From NCBI RefSeq assembly GCF_020379485.1, contig NC_063438.1, forward strand, positions 6,404,835 through 6,468,834: a stretch of DNA of 64,000 nucleotides, in the 5' to 3' direction. Positions 1-12,600 of the stretch are shown one piece after another. A program made the position numbers and the translations under genes. The DNA comes from Brassica napus (lineage: Eukaryota > Streptophyta > Magnoliopsida > Brassicales > Brassicaceae). Position 1 is the first letter of the stretch, and the number at the start of each line of letters is the position of its first letter. The notes under the pieces are model-generated. The model was not told the DNA's origin and did no database searches. It saw only the letters and a program-made list of their open reading frames with translations.

Positions 1-1054
1 TCAGATAGAAAAGTTTAAACTCCAAAAATGAAGTGAGTATTTGTGCTAGAAAAACTGATTTAGCCACTAATATAGTGAGATGTATTAATATTAGAAGGTA
101 TGAAAACTCTTCTCTGTTGTCCTACGCTGGGCATAATTAAGTTATTATGAATTGATTCTATATTTGTGATGACTGAAAATACATCTTATGTCTTCCTTAC
201 ATCATCCTTAATTGGTTTACGGTTCGACCATTTCTAATATACTGAGAGTAACATAATATTAGATGTTGATTATCTCCTTCCAATTAGGAATGCACAAAAT
301 GAGAGAAATTCAAGGTGAGAACACTCATATCTATATAGAGTTGATTTATAGATTACTCTATTTGTTTCAAAATGTAATCAATTTTTAAAATCTGTAATAT
401 TTAAAAGTTATTATCTTTGAAAACTGTCATTTAATATATAAATCTAATCAATTACACAATAATTTACATAATTTAATTGACCACACAGTATCCAATAAAT
501 ATAAAGTTACATTGAAATATAAAAACAATTTATATAGTGAAACAAAAAAATACTTTTAAACTATTACATTATAAAAAAGGGAATATTTGAATAGATCATC
601 TCAACGTCGATCATTTACGTCGATCATACTTTTAGACCATCTCCAATGTATTCTTCTATTTTTTTCTAGAAAATAGAGGAATTTCATAATAGAGATGAAT
701 TTGTCTCCGATGTATTTTCTATTTTCAATCCTAAAAAAGGAATATTTTTGATATATTATTTTCTAAGTTTACAAATAATATTTTTATTTGTGAAAGTAGA
801 AAACCAGCCCAATTTATTTTAGTATTTTATAAAATTATGATATTATTTACACTAAATATTTCTTTACAAACTATTATATAAATAAAAATATAATTATATT
901 TATATAAATAATATATTTCACTAAAAAATATTTTCGGTTATTATTCTTTAAGTAAAAATTTAAAGGATCATTTTGTATAAATAAATAGAGGAGGTGACAT
1001 GGCAAAAATATAGTTTCTCATTGGCCGATTATTTTTGCCTACGTGGACACTCTA
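1..1054. other. AT-rich intergenic DNA, no gene seen
   Basis: No reading frame of substance on either strand. From about 635 the sequence has the 'accatctccaatg' start and alternating T-rich/A-rich structure common in Brassica MITE remnants, but I could not pair both ends. The last 50 bases (about 1000-1054) contain a CCTACGTGGACAC string that also occurs at 5223-5235. Confidence 0.5.
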
Positions 1055-1897
1055 TCTATACTATTAAAGCAGAATACTTCTTATCAATCTGCCCCTGAAT
1101 TTTTCTATTAATTACAAAACATTCCACTTCTTTTTTCAATGTTTTTTTCAATTGTTTTAAATGTTTTTCGAAAATGAAAAGCCCAACAAATTTGCTACTT
1201 ACATTTTCGTTTTTAAGCCCATTAAATCATTTTTAAGTCCATTAAATCGTTTTAAATCCCATTTACTCAGAGATTTACGGAATCAAATCAAATAAAAAGA
1301 AAATCCCCCAACTTGAGGAACACGCAGAAAAATATTTTAATTGTTTGACATGGTAACTGAATTTTCCAAAACTAATCTTAAAATATAGAGAGATTCGATT
1401 TTAAAGAAAAGATCCCACAATTTTCTCCCCAAGTTTCTCCTAATATCTAACACCTCGCTTTGAATCCGATCAATATTATAAATAGGCAGCACCGGTTTCC
1501 TATTATTAAATATTTATGTTATTATAATTTAAAATTTATGCATTAATTAAAAATATGTAGAATGAAAAATGTAATGTCTATTACATTTTTCATATAATAT
1601 TTATTTAATAAGTTAAAATTATAAATAAATAACCTTACCAAATATATCAGCACAATATGATTAAATTTATTGAGTAGGAGTTTACCATTTTAAAATCTTT
1701 TAACTAATTAATTATTACACAAACAAACATTTTTATTTTAATAATAATTAAAAAAATAAAAAAATAAAATATTATAAAAATTTACTATAAACAAATAAAA
1801 AATCTTTTAAAATATAGATTAGACAAATATTTAATAATTTAAATGAAATTTTAAAAAGAATCGATTCCGCGCTTTAAAAGCGCGGGTCAAAATCTAG
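1055..1897 (+). mobile_element. Non-autonomous Helitron (H1)
   Basis: The 5' end is TCTATACTATTAAAG, preceded by the host A at 1054. The 3' end has a GC-rich hairpin (CGCGC-TTTAAAA-GCGCG, 1867-1884), about ten bases, then CTAG at 1894-1897 followed by T. These are the Helitron hallmarks: 5' TC, subterminal hairpin, 3' CTRR, insertion between A and T without target duplication. No Rep/helicase coding is present, so at 843 bp it is non-autonomous. It abuts H2 directly. Confidence 0.8.
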
Positions 1898-2571
1898 TTT
1901 ATACTATTAAAAGAGAAGTACAAAAATAAAACACCCCTTAATTTTTCAACTTATTTACAACGCATGCCACTGAAGTTATTAATTAACTTACCTTTTATGA
2001 TTCTTTGTTTTTTCTTTTTTAATTAATGTATTTCCAAAATCAAATTCTAACTACAAAATTATGGCAACAATAATTAATAGACTTAAGTTTTTGTATTCTT
2101 TGTCTTTTTCTATTATTTTATATATGTGTGTTTGGAAATAATTAATTTGATATATAAATTTCATAATTAAATATATACATTATACGGTAACTATTTTAAT
2201 AATTTGAAAATACATAATACATAGTATATACAACAATTTTACTATACATTATCTTAAATTTTAATCCATAAATAATATATACAAAAAAATTATTATATAT
2301 TATCATAAAATTTTAATCCATAAAAAAAATAAAAATACATTTGTTCGGATATACATGTCATATTCTAAAAATATTGATCATACAATTGATGGTTTACATG
2401 ATAAAATAAAATTACTCAATATAAAAAATAAAATTATTTTTCTTCGAAATGTCATATTAAAGAATTATTTGAATGGGTAAATTATAAAATATATATTATA
2501 ACTAATACAAATAAAAAAATTATTTATAAAAAATAAAAAATAAACGCGCAGGCGCGCGGGTCAAGCTCTAG
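1898..2571 (+). mobile_element. Non-autonomous Helitron (H2), tandem with H1
   Basis: It starts immediately after the CTAG of H1 with TTTATACTATTAAAAG, a near match to the H1 5' end (the second base is T, not C). The 3' end has a CGCGC..GCGCG hairpin (about 2544-2557), then GGTCAAGCTCTAG ending at 2571, followed by T. It is 674 bp with no coding. H1 probably inserted at the A/T dinucleotide formed by host A and the first T of H2, which would make H1 the younger element. Confidence 0.75.
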
Positions 2572-4245
2572 TCTAAGGATTATTTTGAATGTTAATATGT
2601 TAATCTAACTGTAAAGTTTGGTTTGAAACTGACGTTGTAATTTTTTTTTTGTTACTGTCAAGTTTAACTCACCGAATGGGTAGTTGATACTGAAAATAAT
2701 ATTCTAATAAATTGTCTGTAAGCTTTTGTAGTTAGCTATACTCTTTAACTAATTTTATTTTATACATATAATGGAATGTGATTTTGGCTCAGTCGGTAGA
2801 GTAGTGAAAACAGAATAAGCTTTTGTAGTTGGACTATTGGCGTGGCCTCTGATGTCTGCTAGAGTGATTGAATTGAAGTTTATGTTTTCCGAATCGGATG
2901 ATCACCCTACAGAACTATCACGCTCTATTTATGATACCAAACTTTTCTAATATTTTAAGAATAATTTTATATAAAATTCGAGAGAAATAGTAAGATACAT
3001 TAAAAAGTTACATTTAAACTGTTTCAGTGTATAGTGAAAATAAAATTACAATTGAGTTATACTACTATACATACATGCTATCTAAAAAAACATTTCACAA
3101 CTTGTGCTTATAGCTTTCACTCTAAATATGAAAAAGCATTTCATACAACAAAGTAATCTTGTATTGCTGTTTTACAGCTTGAACATAAACATGTCGAATT
3201 GTAGTCATCCAATATAACCAATACCATAATTAGATTTCCAATTCTATGACTGGTTCATTTCTAAAATAGGCAACAGCATGTGAAGACATCTTTCTGATTT
3301 GTATCTGATATTGTTAGACATGTTTGATCATCAAAATGGACCTCAATACCCGAAGATTTTTTTAAGCTTTGCTAGAACTATTTTGCAGCTTTAAAACTCC
3401 CAATACAATTTCTTCACTTGGTCTATGACTGAAGAACACGTGATCATAGACGCTAAAACGATGGCAGAACTAAAGGATCCTGGTCATCCATTCTCCATGC
3501 TCAGGGGCTGGAAAGTCCCTATGTAAGAAAGTCGCTTTCTTCTGACTCGAAGATCCAGAGAAAATTAGCATCAATCTCTGCATTGGGGACAGCACCGCTT
3601 GTCCCAGGGAGGCTGTTGAGCGTTTTCCTTATGAGGGAGTGTCATGTTTTGGGCAGGACCATTGTCTTCAGCTCCAAGTACATTACTTGCGTTAAGAGGA
3701 ACAATTTTCTGGAACCTAAAATGAAGACATAAAATAGAAGCACATATAAGAACATTTCTTGAACAACAATAAAGCCATTCTTGGGAAGAAGATTGGTAGT
3801 AATATGATCTAATACAGTCATACAAATATAATTGCAGGAGATGAGGAATAAAACCAGTTACCAAGATTAACATGTGCAGAAGGAGAGCCTCCAAAAATCC
3901 ATTGGTGAGACATTTCTCTATGTATCAGTTCTCATATGTGAGCTGCTGTTTCTCTGATCATGTGACGTAATAATCTGCACGAAACAACTGAATAGAATGC
4001 ATCAGATATCAATACTTATAATTTGAGGGTTTTCCTTCCAAGAGAAGTCATTGTGAGGAGTAATGAAAAGCATTCTTCCTGATGACAAAAATTTAGAACA
4101 TGTTATTATCAGAATCTTACATTTGTTGTGTATCATAATTTGATCAAAAGAGCAGCATGTCCTGGCTTTGTCACCACATCAACTGGCTCTCCTCATTGGT
4201 TCCATCCCCCTTTGTTCACTGCTTATAGATAATAGATACACATAC
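2572..4245. other. Intergenic DNA, no supported gene
   Basis: A 107-codon minus-strand frame at 3571-3894 has no recognisable domain. It lies downstream of the AGL18-like pseudogene, but I could not match it to a MADS K-box or C-terminus. Around 2783 there is a short tRNA-like string (GGCTCAGTCGGTAGAG) without the rest of a tRNA. Confidence 0.4.
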
Positions 4246-4934
4246 CACATCACCATTATCTTCAGAAGAACAAAGTAGAAGTTGTTGTTCAGTCTTAGCA
4301 GTTGTATTCATACCTAGATAGAATGTACTCCATGAACACATTTGAAACAAACAAAAAACTTTCCTTTAATTCAAAGTAGAAGTTGTTGTTCAGTCTTAGC
4401 AGTTGTATTCATACCTAGATAGAATGTGCTCCATGAACACATTTGAAACAAACAAAAAACTCTCCTTTAATTAGTTTCAACCATATCACCAAAAGCGTCT
4501 AAAGATTGATTCTTCATCCTCAATCTCTACAGTCTACTACTAATCTCAGATATTTCTCAGACAAAACCAAATCCACGCAGACACAATCTCGAGTCCTTAA
4601 ACACAAAACCCAGAACAAACACTTCACCATCAACCCTATCAATGGTAGACAACACTGCTCTGTTTTCAATCGGTTTCTTTAGACACATAAACTCATAAAA
4701 CTAACCTTTATACGAATCTCAAATGAACCCAAAACAACAAAAGACTCATCCTTTTTACCTTCCGCTGGAGAAATAGTAAACCTTGACGGTGTTGGAGAAG
4801 ACGATGACATCGACCTCACAGAGAAACGAAAGCTCGTTCGCCTTTTTTATCAACCTGTTACGTCTCTTGGAGAAAGTGACTTGACGACTGTTCACATTCT
4901 CAATCTTCTTTATCTCTATTTTTCCTCTCCCCAT
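4246..4934 (-). pseudogene. AGL18-like MADS-box pseudogene (exons 1 and 2)
   Basis: Exon 1 (4759-4934) starts at an ATG and encodes a type II MADS domain ([13 protein letters not shown]..., then [11 protein letters not shown]). It ends at an AG|GTAAAA donor after about 58 codons. Compared with AGL15/AGL18 it lacks two residues after LC, has R for G after KRRN and has V for the G before K, so the DNA-binding fold is probably damaged. Exon 2 (down to a donor at 4245/4246) encodes MEYILSRYEY, then shifts frame, then reads TAKTEQQLLLCSSEDN, which resembles the I-region of AGL18. Exon 2 is also tandemly duplicated (4271-4371 and 4372-4472). No K-box or C-terminal exons were recognised. This is a decayed transcription-factor gene rather than a working one. 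Confidence 0.75.
4271..4472. repeat. 101-bp tandem duplication over MADS exon 2
   Basis: Copies at 4271-4371 and 4372-4472 differ at only about two positions (gtActc/gtGctc and Ttcc/Ctcc). The unit carries most of exon 2 of the AGL18-like pseudogene plus the preceding intron end. Near identity means a recent event. Confidence 0.95.
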
Positions 4935-6116
4935 CTTCTCAATCAATTTGGGTTCAACAAAATAGAAAACAGGGGGAAAACAGAGAGAGGGAGACGGAGT
5001 AGTGAATGGACGAATCAAAGAGATTAAACACGAACTCTTTACTCAAACCGTTTCAGAAGGTAAAAGTAAACGGAAACGACATAGAACGGCGCACGAAGAG
5101 GGAAGACAACCCTCGTTTCTTCTCTGCGTAATTCCAATTTTTTTTGACACATTATTAATCTGTTATTGATTGATGAGGGCATGATGTGTCATAAAGAGGT
5201 CTCCTGATTGGATGATTTAATTGTCCTACGTGGACACACTCTCTACTCCTCGTATAACCCTTTTAGTATATGTTAGATTTGTTGAGTTTATTTGTATTTG
5301 TTTAGTTTATTTGTATTTGTTGTTGTTGAGTTTTTTTTGTTACATAATAGGTAACTGCATTGGGCATTTATGGTATAGAATATATATTGTCTTGAGTCTT
5401 TACTTATTGTTTTTTTTTTTTTTTGATCAAAGAGTCTTTGGATTCGGTTGATAGTCAATTTTGGATAGAATAATGTGAAATAATTTATTCCATTAATTAT
5501 ATAATTTTTTTTGTAACTGAATTAATTACATAATTTTTTATACCACATAGTTTGAATGAAATGAAATACTCATATTCAACATATTTCAAAATCGAAAAAT
5601 ATAATAGCTGATAAATTTGTACGTGGTGTTCGGATTCAGCTATCTATTTATATTGTTTCATTTTCACCGAATTGACTTTCGGAATAGTATAGCTATTGTT
5701 GGAAAAAAACTGAAATACATTTTATTAATTCCACAACAAATCCTAAAAATACAAAGGAAAGCATTGTTAAACGATTTTGATAAAAACTGAATTTAATGAG
5801 CATAATTTTATTTTGAACGTATTCTATTCACCTTTATTCTACTAATTAATTTCATTTGATGATTACATTTGCAGCTAAAGAGATGATTTTGTTTTTTCAC
5901 TCAAGCGAAATCTAAACAAAAATGGAATCCCACTTTCTCAGTCAGAGGCTTTGCGCAGCACTCTACGCTGATGTGTCACTCTCTGATTGGCTAAGCTACG
6001 TAACTCCACGGAGCCTGTGTTCTTAAATCTGCTGCTTCACAGGATCGCGAGAAAAGGGATACAGTTTCGGGAGAGAAAGTGAACGAAAGAGAAAAGGAGG
6101 AAGAAACAAATCAACA
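4935..6116. other. Intergenic region and PDI promoter/leader
   Basis: 5111-5950 is AT-rich with no gene. Upstream of the PDI ATG, an inverted CCAAT box (ATTGG, 5986-5990) is followed after 15 bases by CCACG (6006-6010). This resembles the parts of an ER-stress element (CCAAT-N9-CCACG), but orientation and spacing are not canonical, so it is only a weak hint of unfolded-protein-response control. The leader from about 6040 is purine-rich. Confidence 0.4.
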
Positions 6117-8980
6117 ATGCAGAACAAATCACCATTAACGTTGCTCACGCTTCTGTGTCTGTCACTCGGATTCCTCAATCTCACCAACGCTCTTTACGGA
6201 TCTTCGTCCCCTGTGGTTCAGCTCACTGCTTCTAACTTCAAATCCAAGGTAACGTCTTTTTGAAGATTGAGTCCGTGATTATGAGCTAGGTTTACAGATC
6301 CGGTTTAGTTTTATGATTTAACAATTTGTTGTTTTGGGTAAACCGGAATGAGAATTGTTTGTTGTTAAACATGTCAGGTACTTAATTCAAATGGAGTTGT
6401 GTTGGTAGAGTTCTTTGCACCGTGGTGTGGTCATTGCAAAGCTCTCACACCAACGTGGGAGAAAGTGGCTAGTGTTTTGAAAGGTGTTGCTACCGTTGCA
6501 GCTATTGATGCAGACGCTCACCAGTCTGCTGCTCAGGTTTGTGGAATGCTGTCTTGTGATATATAGTGTTATCATCTAAAGCTTGTAACTTTTTCACTCT
6601 GCTACTACAATGTAACAGGATTATGGTATTCAAGGGTTCCCAACCATCAAGGTCTTTGTGCCTGGAAAGCCTCCTGTTGATTACCAAGGAGCTAGAGATG
6701 CTAAATCCATTGCTAATTTTGCTTACAAGCAGGTTTTGTGACATGCCTGCCTCCTTTGTTGATTCTTAAGCACATACGTTTCTATTATCAGGAGATTATT
6801 GCCACATGACATGATTGGGTGCATAGTATAAGATGTTCCTGCTACAATAGATGAGAGTGAACCTACCATGTTAGTTTTTTTTGGTTAGGAGCAGATTATA
6901 TCCTGATAGTTGAATGCCAAAATTATGTAGAATAAATTTTTACTCTAAAAGAGATTTTTGAAGTACTGCATAGCTATGTAGTTGAATCGCACTGATTGTC
7001 AGTCAAACAAAGTATAACACTGCTCTGATTATTTTTCTTTGCCCTTTTCCTATTTAAAAAGTAAAATTTATACAAAGGGTAGCCGTAGCAGTTGATGATC
7101 TGAATGGGGTCAGCATATTGAGATGCAAACTATCTTCACATTTGTAGCTATTTAGTGAATATAAATTTATGAACCAAAAGTGGCCGTGATGTCATTTCAA
7201 TTTGCATTACACATAACATTTCACTACCAAACTCGTTTTCCTGCAGTTAGAAGTGCTGATTTATGTTAAGTTTTTCTCAGATTAAGGCTCTTCTGAGTGA
7301 CCGTTTGGAAGGAAAAAGTAAACCATCTGGAGGAGGATCTAGTGAAAAGAAATCTGAGCCTAGTGCATCTGTGGAACTCAACTCTAGCAATTTTGATGAG
7401 TTGGTCATCAAAAGCAATGACCTCTGGATCGTTGAGTTCTTCGCACCTTGGTAAGTTGTGATTACTGACCCAATGCACTGTTCATGCCTGAAAATTTCAT
7501 TGGTGTAAAACATGGTTTGTTTTTCCTTTCTTCCAAAAGGTGTGGACACTGCAAAAAGCTTGCCCCGGAGTGGAAAAGGGCTGCAAAGAACTTGAAGGGG
7601 AAGGTGAAATTAGGTCATGTCAATTGCGATGTTGAGCAGGTAATCACTATAAATGTTTACATTCTTATATCTTTGGCTTTCAAATTTAATTTCCATGGAC
7701 TCTTTTCATCGTAGCATTCTATTGGTATCTTGGGAATTTTACATGTTCCTAGTATTTTCCATTTGCTTTTGAAGCATATATCCTGAGCAGCTGCCATAAT
7801 GTCTTTCTGTATCAAAACTCCTGTATTCATTTGGTCCCGCTATGAGTTCTAACCAATATTGTTATACATTGCAGTCGATTATGAGCAGATTCAAGGTGCA
7901 AGGATTCCCTACAATTATGGTATTTGGTGTAGACAAGAGCAGCCCATATGCTTATGATGGTGCTAGATCTGCGTCAGCTATAGAATCTTTTGCTACAGAA
8001 CTTGTAGAGGCTAGTGCTGGGCCTGTTGAAGTAACTGAACTAACCGGACCGGTATTGTTTTCACATCACTTACTTCTCTTTTAGATGGTACTCTGCTCCA
8101 GATCAAAACATTGACATTCGTTCTATGGTGATTGTATAGGATGTCATGGAAAAGAAGTGTGGTTCCGCTGCTATTTGCTTTGTCTCTTTCCTACCTGACA
8201 TTCTCGACTCCAAAGCTGAAGGAAGGAACAAGTATCTCGAGATGTTGTTGTCCGTTGCCGAGAAGTTTAAGAGACATCCTTACAGGTATGCTAAGAAATA
8301 CTGTTTTCTCCCTGATGCATCATGGCCCTGTTTTAGAGCCTCCTCGGTATTGATGTTTTTAGTGTTCTTTGGAACCTAAACTGAGCAAAGTCTTACCTGA
8401 AAGTTGCGTCAAAGAATCAACAAACAATCTTATTACAAGTGTCCGGACAGTGAACCAATATTATTAGCACAAATTTGAGGTTTAGGGTTCTCGTAGAAGT
8501 GTTAGGACATTCCTAAAATTAGAATGAAAAATCTCATGTAAATGTTGCAGTTTTGTGTGGGTGGCGGCTGTAACGCAGCCGGATTTGGAGAAGAGAGTTA
8601 ACGTGGGAGGATACGGTTATCCAGCAATGGTAGCCATGAACGTGAAGAAAGGAGTGTATGCTCCTCTTAAAAGCGCATTTGAGCTTCAACACCTCTTGTA
8701 AGTTCGGCTTAACTAGATATCTCTATGGTTCAGAATCCAGTTAACTGATTTCTCCACTCTTATAACACGTAATCTTTGTTTGTGTTACATCAGAGAATTT
8801 GTGAAGGATGCTGGGGCCGGTGGAAAAGGAAACGTGCCAATGAACGGAACACCGGAGATCGTTGAGACAAAAGCGTGGGACGGTAAAGATGGGGAAGTGA
8901 TGGAGGAAGATGAATTCTCACTTGAAGAACTCATGGGAGGTGATGATGATGCTAATGTAGGAACCAAGGATGAGCTGTGA
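6117..8980 (+). CDS. PDIL2-3: Protein disulfide isomerase-like 2-3 (PDIL2-3/PDI9 type)
   Basis: Nine exons: 6117-6248, 6378-6536, 6619-6732, 7281-7450, 7540-7639, 7875-8051, 8140-8285, 8551-8697, 8794-8980, all GT-AG, giving 443 aa in one frame. An N-terminal hydrophobic signal peptide (about residues 1-26) is followed by two thioredoxin domains, each with a WCGHCK active site (first in exon 2; the second split by intron 4). Next comes a P5-type C-terminal thioredoxin-like region, an acidic tail and the ER-retention signal KDEL at the stop codon. The protein should act in the ER lumen, forming and shuffling disulfides in secretory proteins. The domain order a-a'-b and length match Arabidopsis At2g32920 (PDI9). 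The ATG chosen is the one directly before the signal peptide. Its neighbour ZW10 is convergent with it. Confidence 0.95.
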
Positions 8981-9605
8981 AGAATCCAAGGTTTGACCTG
9001 ATTTTTCTACTTTTGGATTGTGAACCGCCTGAATGTTTCGCTCTTTATATTTCCAAAAAGAAAGTAAGATAAGAGACAAAAAACCAATCCATATGTAGAA
9101 CTTGCAAACATATAGACACATTATCAGGCAGAGAATCATTGGTGGGAGTGACATTAGATTACATCGCTCTTCACTTTTGATTTAGTGGTTTCGTCTTAAT
9201 AAAGTACACCAACTCTTCAAATATTTTCAGTTTCATTTCAGTTCATGAACTAGAGGCTAAAACCAAATGTTTTAGTTAGTTATTTGTTTCTGTGATCTTG
9301 ACAAAAATTGAACTGAAATAAACCAAGTAACACAAGTTGATTCAAACGCTGAACACTGTTCATGACTTGCCCATAAGATTAGTTGAGCCTTTTCTCCCTT
9401 AAATCTGATTATGACCAAATCTAAAATCATGTACAACAATCTGGACACGCTTTTGAAACCTAAAGCTTAAATCAACTAAGCTTTTCTTACATATATATTC
9501 TTATACAAGTGTTGATGATAAAAAGCTCACATGACTTCCACAACAAAGGATCATTTTGCTTCTTCTCATGTCTATAACTGGTTTTCGTTTTATCACCTCC
9601 TGCTA
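8981..9605. other. Convergent 3' region between PDI and ZW10
   Basis: It holds the 3' UTRs of the two convergent genes. Nothing else coding was seen on either strand. AATAAA-like signals occur (AATAAAG near 9198 on the plus strand). Confidence 0.5.
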
Positions 9606-12600
9606 CTAGCTAACGTCTTCTATCCTCCATAAACATTCTTTTCTCAACGGTGAATCTGTAAATATAGCCTTGATGAAATCTTGTACCTGCATGCAACACA
9701 CATCATTACAAAAGCTTCAGAATCTCTCCATGAGGTAAAACTAGTTAAAAAAAAGACTACCTCTGTTCTTGTATAATTGCAACTAAACAATTCGCCACTT
9801 TCCCAAGCTGAAGTTATAGACTTAAGAGGCATATCCAATAGTTCTGTGAATGAGAAATACAAAGCAAAAGAAGCCATGGAACGAAAAATTCACTGAGCCA
9901 CCAATACCAAGGGGAAAATAAATGAACAAATAGTAAAGACATGCCTGCTAGTTTTCGAGTTTTACGCAAAGATGGTATGAGATCATCAACAGGACGAGAA
10001 GTGTCGTCTGCAGATTTCAAGGAACCGAGTAAAGAAGATAGATTCTCCAACATGAGATGAATCAGTCTTTGTAGCTGAGAAGTGAGAATAAGTAAAACCG
10101 TTTTAATAGCCAATTATAACGAACCATTGCACAAGGGACTAGCCAAGAAGAAACGGTTACCTGAAAAGTTTCATCAGCAGCCATGTCGTCCAGAAGAAGA
10201 ATGTCTCTGGTTATTCTTCGAAACACCGACTCCAAAACCATGCACATGCTTTGTTTGTAAGTTTTGGGTAGTAGGACTGGCTCCCATATCAGATGCACTT
10301 TCTCTAGACTAAAGACAACCTATAAAACAATTGCTTCTTCCTGATAAAAAGGTAAATCAAACACAGATGTTTATAGACTGAGCAATTACCTGCTCTACGC
10401 TAAATTTTGCAGATTCAAATTGCTTTATTTGATGAGTATCTTGAAATCCATCTGCACTGTCTATAGCCTGATGACAGACGCAAAATATTAGATGAAGAAT
10501 CAATGCTCTTTAAACTTCATATAATACTAATTTCCCCTGAAACTTACCTCCTGCAAACTTGAAATAACAAGCTGAACTTGTCTTTGTAAAACTTCTTCCG
10601 CCATCAATTTAAATCTTGGGGCTATATCAGCAAATACTGCATATTCCTTGATGGAACTAGGGAAGCTAGCTCGATACTGTGAACAAAATGATGATGACGT
10701 CAGTTTCCCCATCAGAGAAAGTTCAAAACAGCGGTCAACAAAAAATGATGAAATAGTTTTTAAGAAGAGACGTCAGTTGTTCAATCAAAGAAAGAAAGTT
10801 TATATTGTATAACACACATATCTGTCCATACCTCAAAAGCAAGTCCAAGTATCTCTTCAAACAAATATAGACAATCGCTGTGCAGAAGAACAGCAGCCTG
10901 ATTGATGCCATTGAGTTGTTTCCCTAACTTCACATTTCGAGAAAGCAACGAAGAAGAAAGATAAGACTTTGCGCATATTTGTGAAAGATTATTCATTCAA
11001 CTATTATTTCACTGACCTTGACGGGAACAACAGCTTCATATAGAAGTATAGAATCTCGAGCAGCGTGGTAGAACTCTGAAGCAACCCTTGCAGAAGACAC
11101 ACAAACATCCTGCATGGAAAAAAAAAAAGAGTTTATTATCCCAACCAAGTCTGAAAATTTCTAAAATATTGAATAGCACTAATCCGAAAGAGCTACCTCG
11201 AGAGTCTTATGCACCATGTGCACAAGCTGAGAAGCAGCTTCCGACACCACACACATTTCAGACGAAAAAAGTAAGCGAACGATGTGTTTTGACGAATTCC
11301 CATCTAAAGACTCATCCGTACCATCAGACTTCAAACTGGTAGCAAGTCCCTGAGAAAATGATTTCATAATCATGATCAATACATGAGAAGGAAGGTTGAT
11401 GCAGTTATACGTTAACGATAATCAAAGCTCACCTGAGGAATCGTAAAGTTACACTGCAACATCAGACTTCTTGCTTTTGCTAGAATCTCAATCTTCTTTC
11501 TAGATGCAAAATGCACCTCAACATTTTCAGCATATTTGCTGAGCCTTCCTTCCGCGTCAGACGGTGGAATAAAACTCAATTCCTTTAGAGCTGTTTCAAA
11601 TTGAGAGGTCCGGTCAATGACTTTCTGAAAGTCGGGAAATTTAGAAGCATCTTCCGGGACAACCTGGTTTTAACAACATACAGTTAAAGTTCAGTGGAGG
11701 AAAATGCTCTTCTATCCACCAAAGAGCATTAATTAAAACGAACCTTTGAAAGAAATTTAGAAATAATTAGCTCTGATATCCTCGGCCATGTCAATCTACC
11801 GAAAGAATGGATCCACGTAACGTTTCCAAAGCACAAGGAGCTGCAAATGAATTTAACAACCGTAAGAACTCCTGAATATATTGCATCTCCGTCCACATCT
11901 TCAGTCTGCATTCAAGAAGGTAAGAGGATTAGAAGATAAGGACCAGGGCAGAAAATACAAGAAGCACTGATCTCATGAGATGGATGATGGGCAGGTGTTT
12001 CATTGTTCCATAGAAATAGCTTACCTTGTGAGCTGAGGATTGTTCAAGCTTTAATGCCGCTTCGACTATTTCCCCTGAAGTTTTACATGAATCTTCTACA
12101 GCAACAAAAGTGGATGAATGAGTTACAAGTGGGGTAATGACATGCTTGAAGATTGAGTCAGCTGCTTTCGCAAGTCCATAGTCTAACATTCCAATCACCT
12201 AGAGAAATCCAGAACAGTTAAACACACAAATAGCGCAAAAAACAAATAATTCATAGAGAAAAAATAGTATTCACATTCATACCTCCATTGCCTCGAGAAC
12301 AGTTCTAATAGCGATTCCATTAGTCTCACCAACGGTTAGCTGATAACTAATCCTGAGCTTACGCGAGTCCACCTCGAAACGCACTGCAGTTTCCATCAAC
12401 TTTGCAAGCACCTCTTGAATCTGCAAACACATTCTTAGTAAGCAAGATAAAAGATCAACAGAACTATGTCAATTCAGAAAACAAAAATGAAAACTTTAAA
12501 CTCATCTCCTAAGAAAGATTATATTTTTACGATACACATTGACTCATTGCTTCTCGTTTCACAAGAAAGATCAGATTTTTACGATACCCATTGACTCATT

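Noticed and set aside
2775..2860. tRNA-like string GGCTCAGTCGGTAGAG
   Set aside because: It resembles a D-arm/A box, but no acceptor stem, anticodon arm or B box follows at the right distance. At most an old SINE-like remnant.
3571..3894. 107-codon minus-strand frame downstream of the MADS pseudogene
   Set aside because: I tried to read it as a MADS C-terminal exon; no K-box or known motif matches and no exons link it to the MADS fragment.
5980..6010. ER-stress response element upstream of PDI
   Set aside because: ATTGG and CCACG are both present, but orientation and the 15-base spacing do not fit ERSE (CCAAT-N9-CCACG) or ERSE-II. Noted only as a hint.
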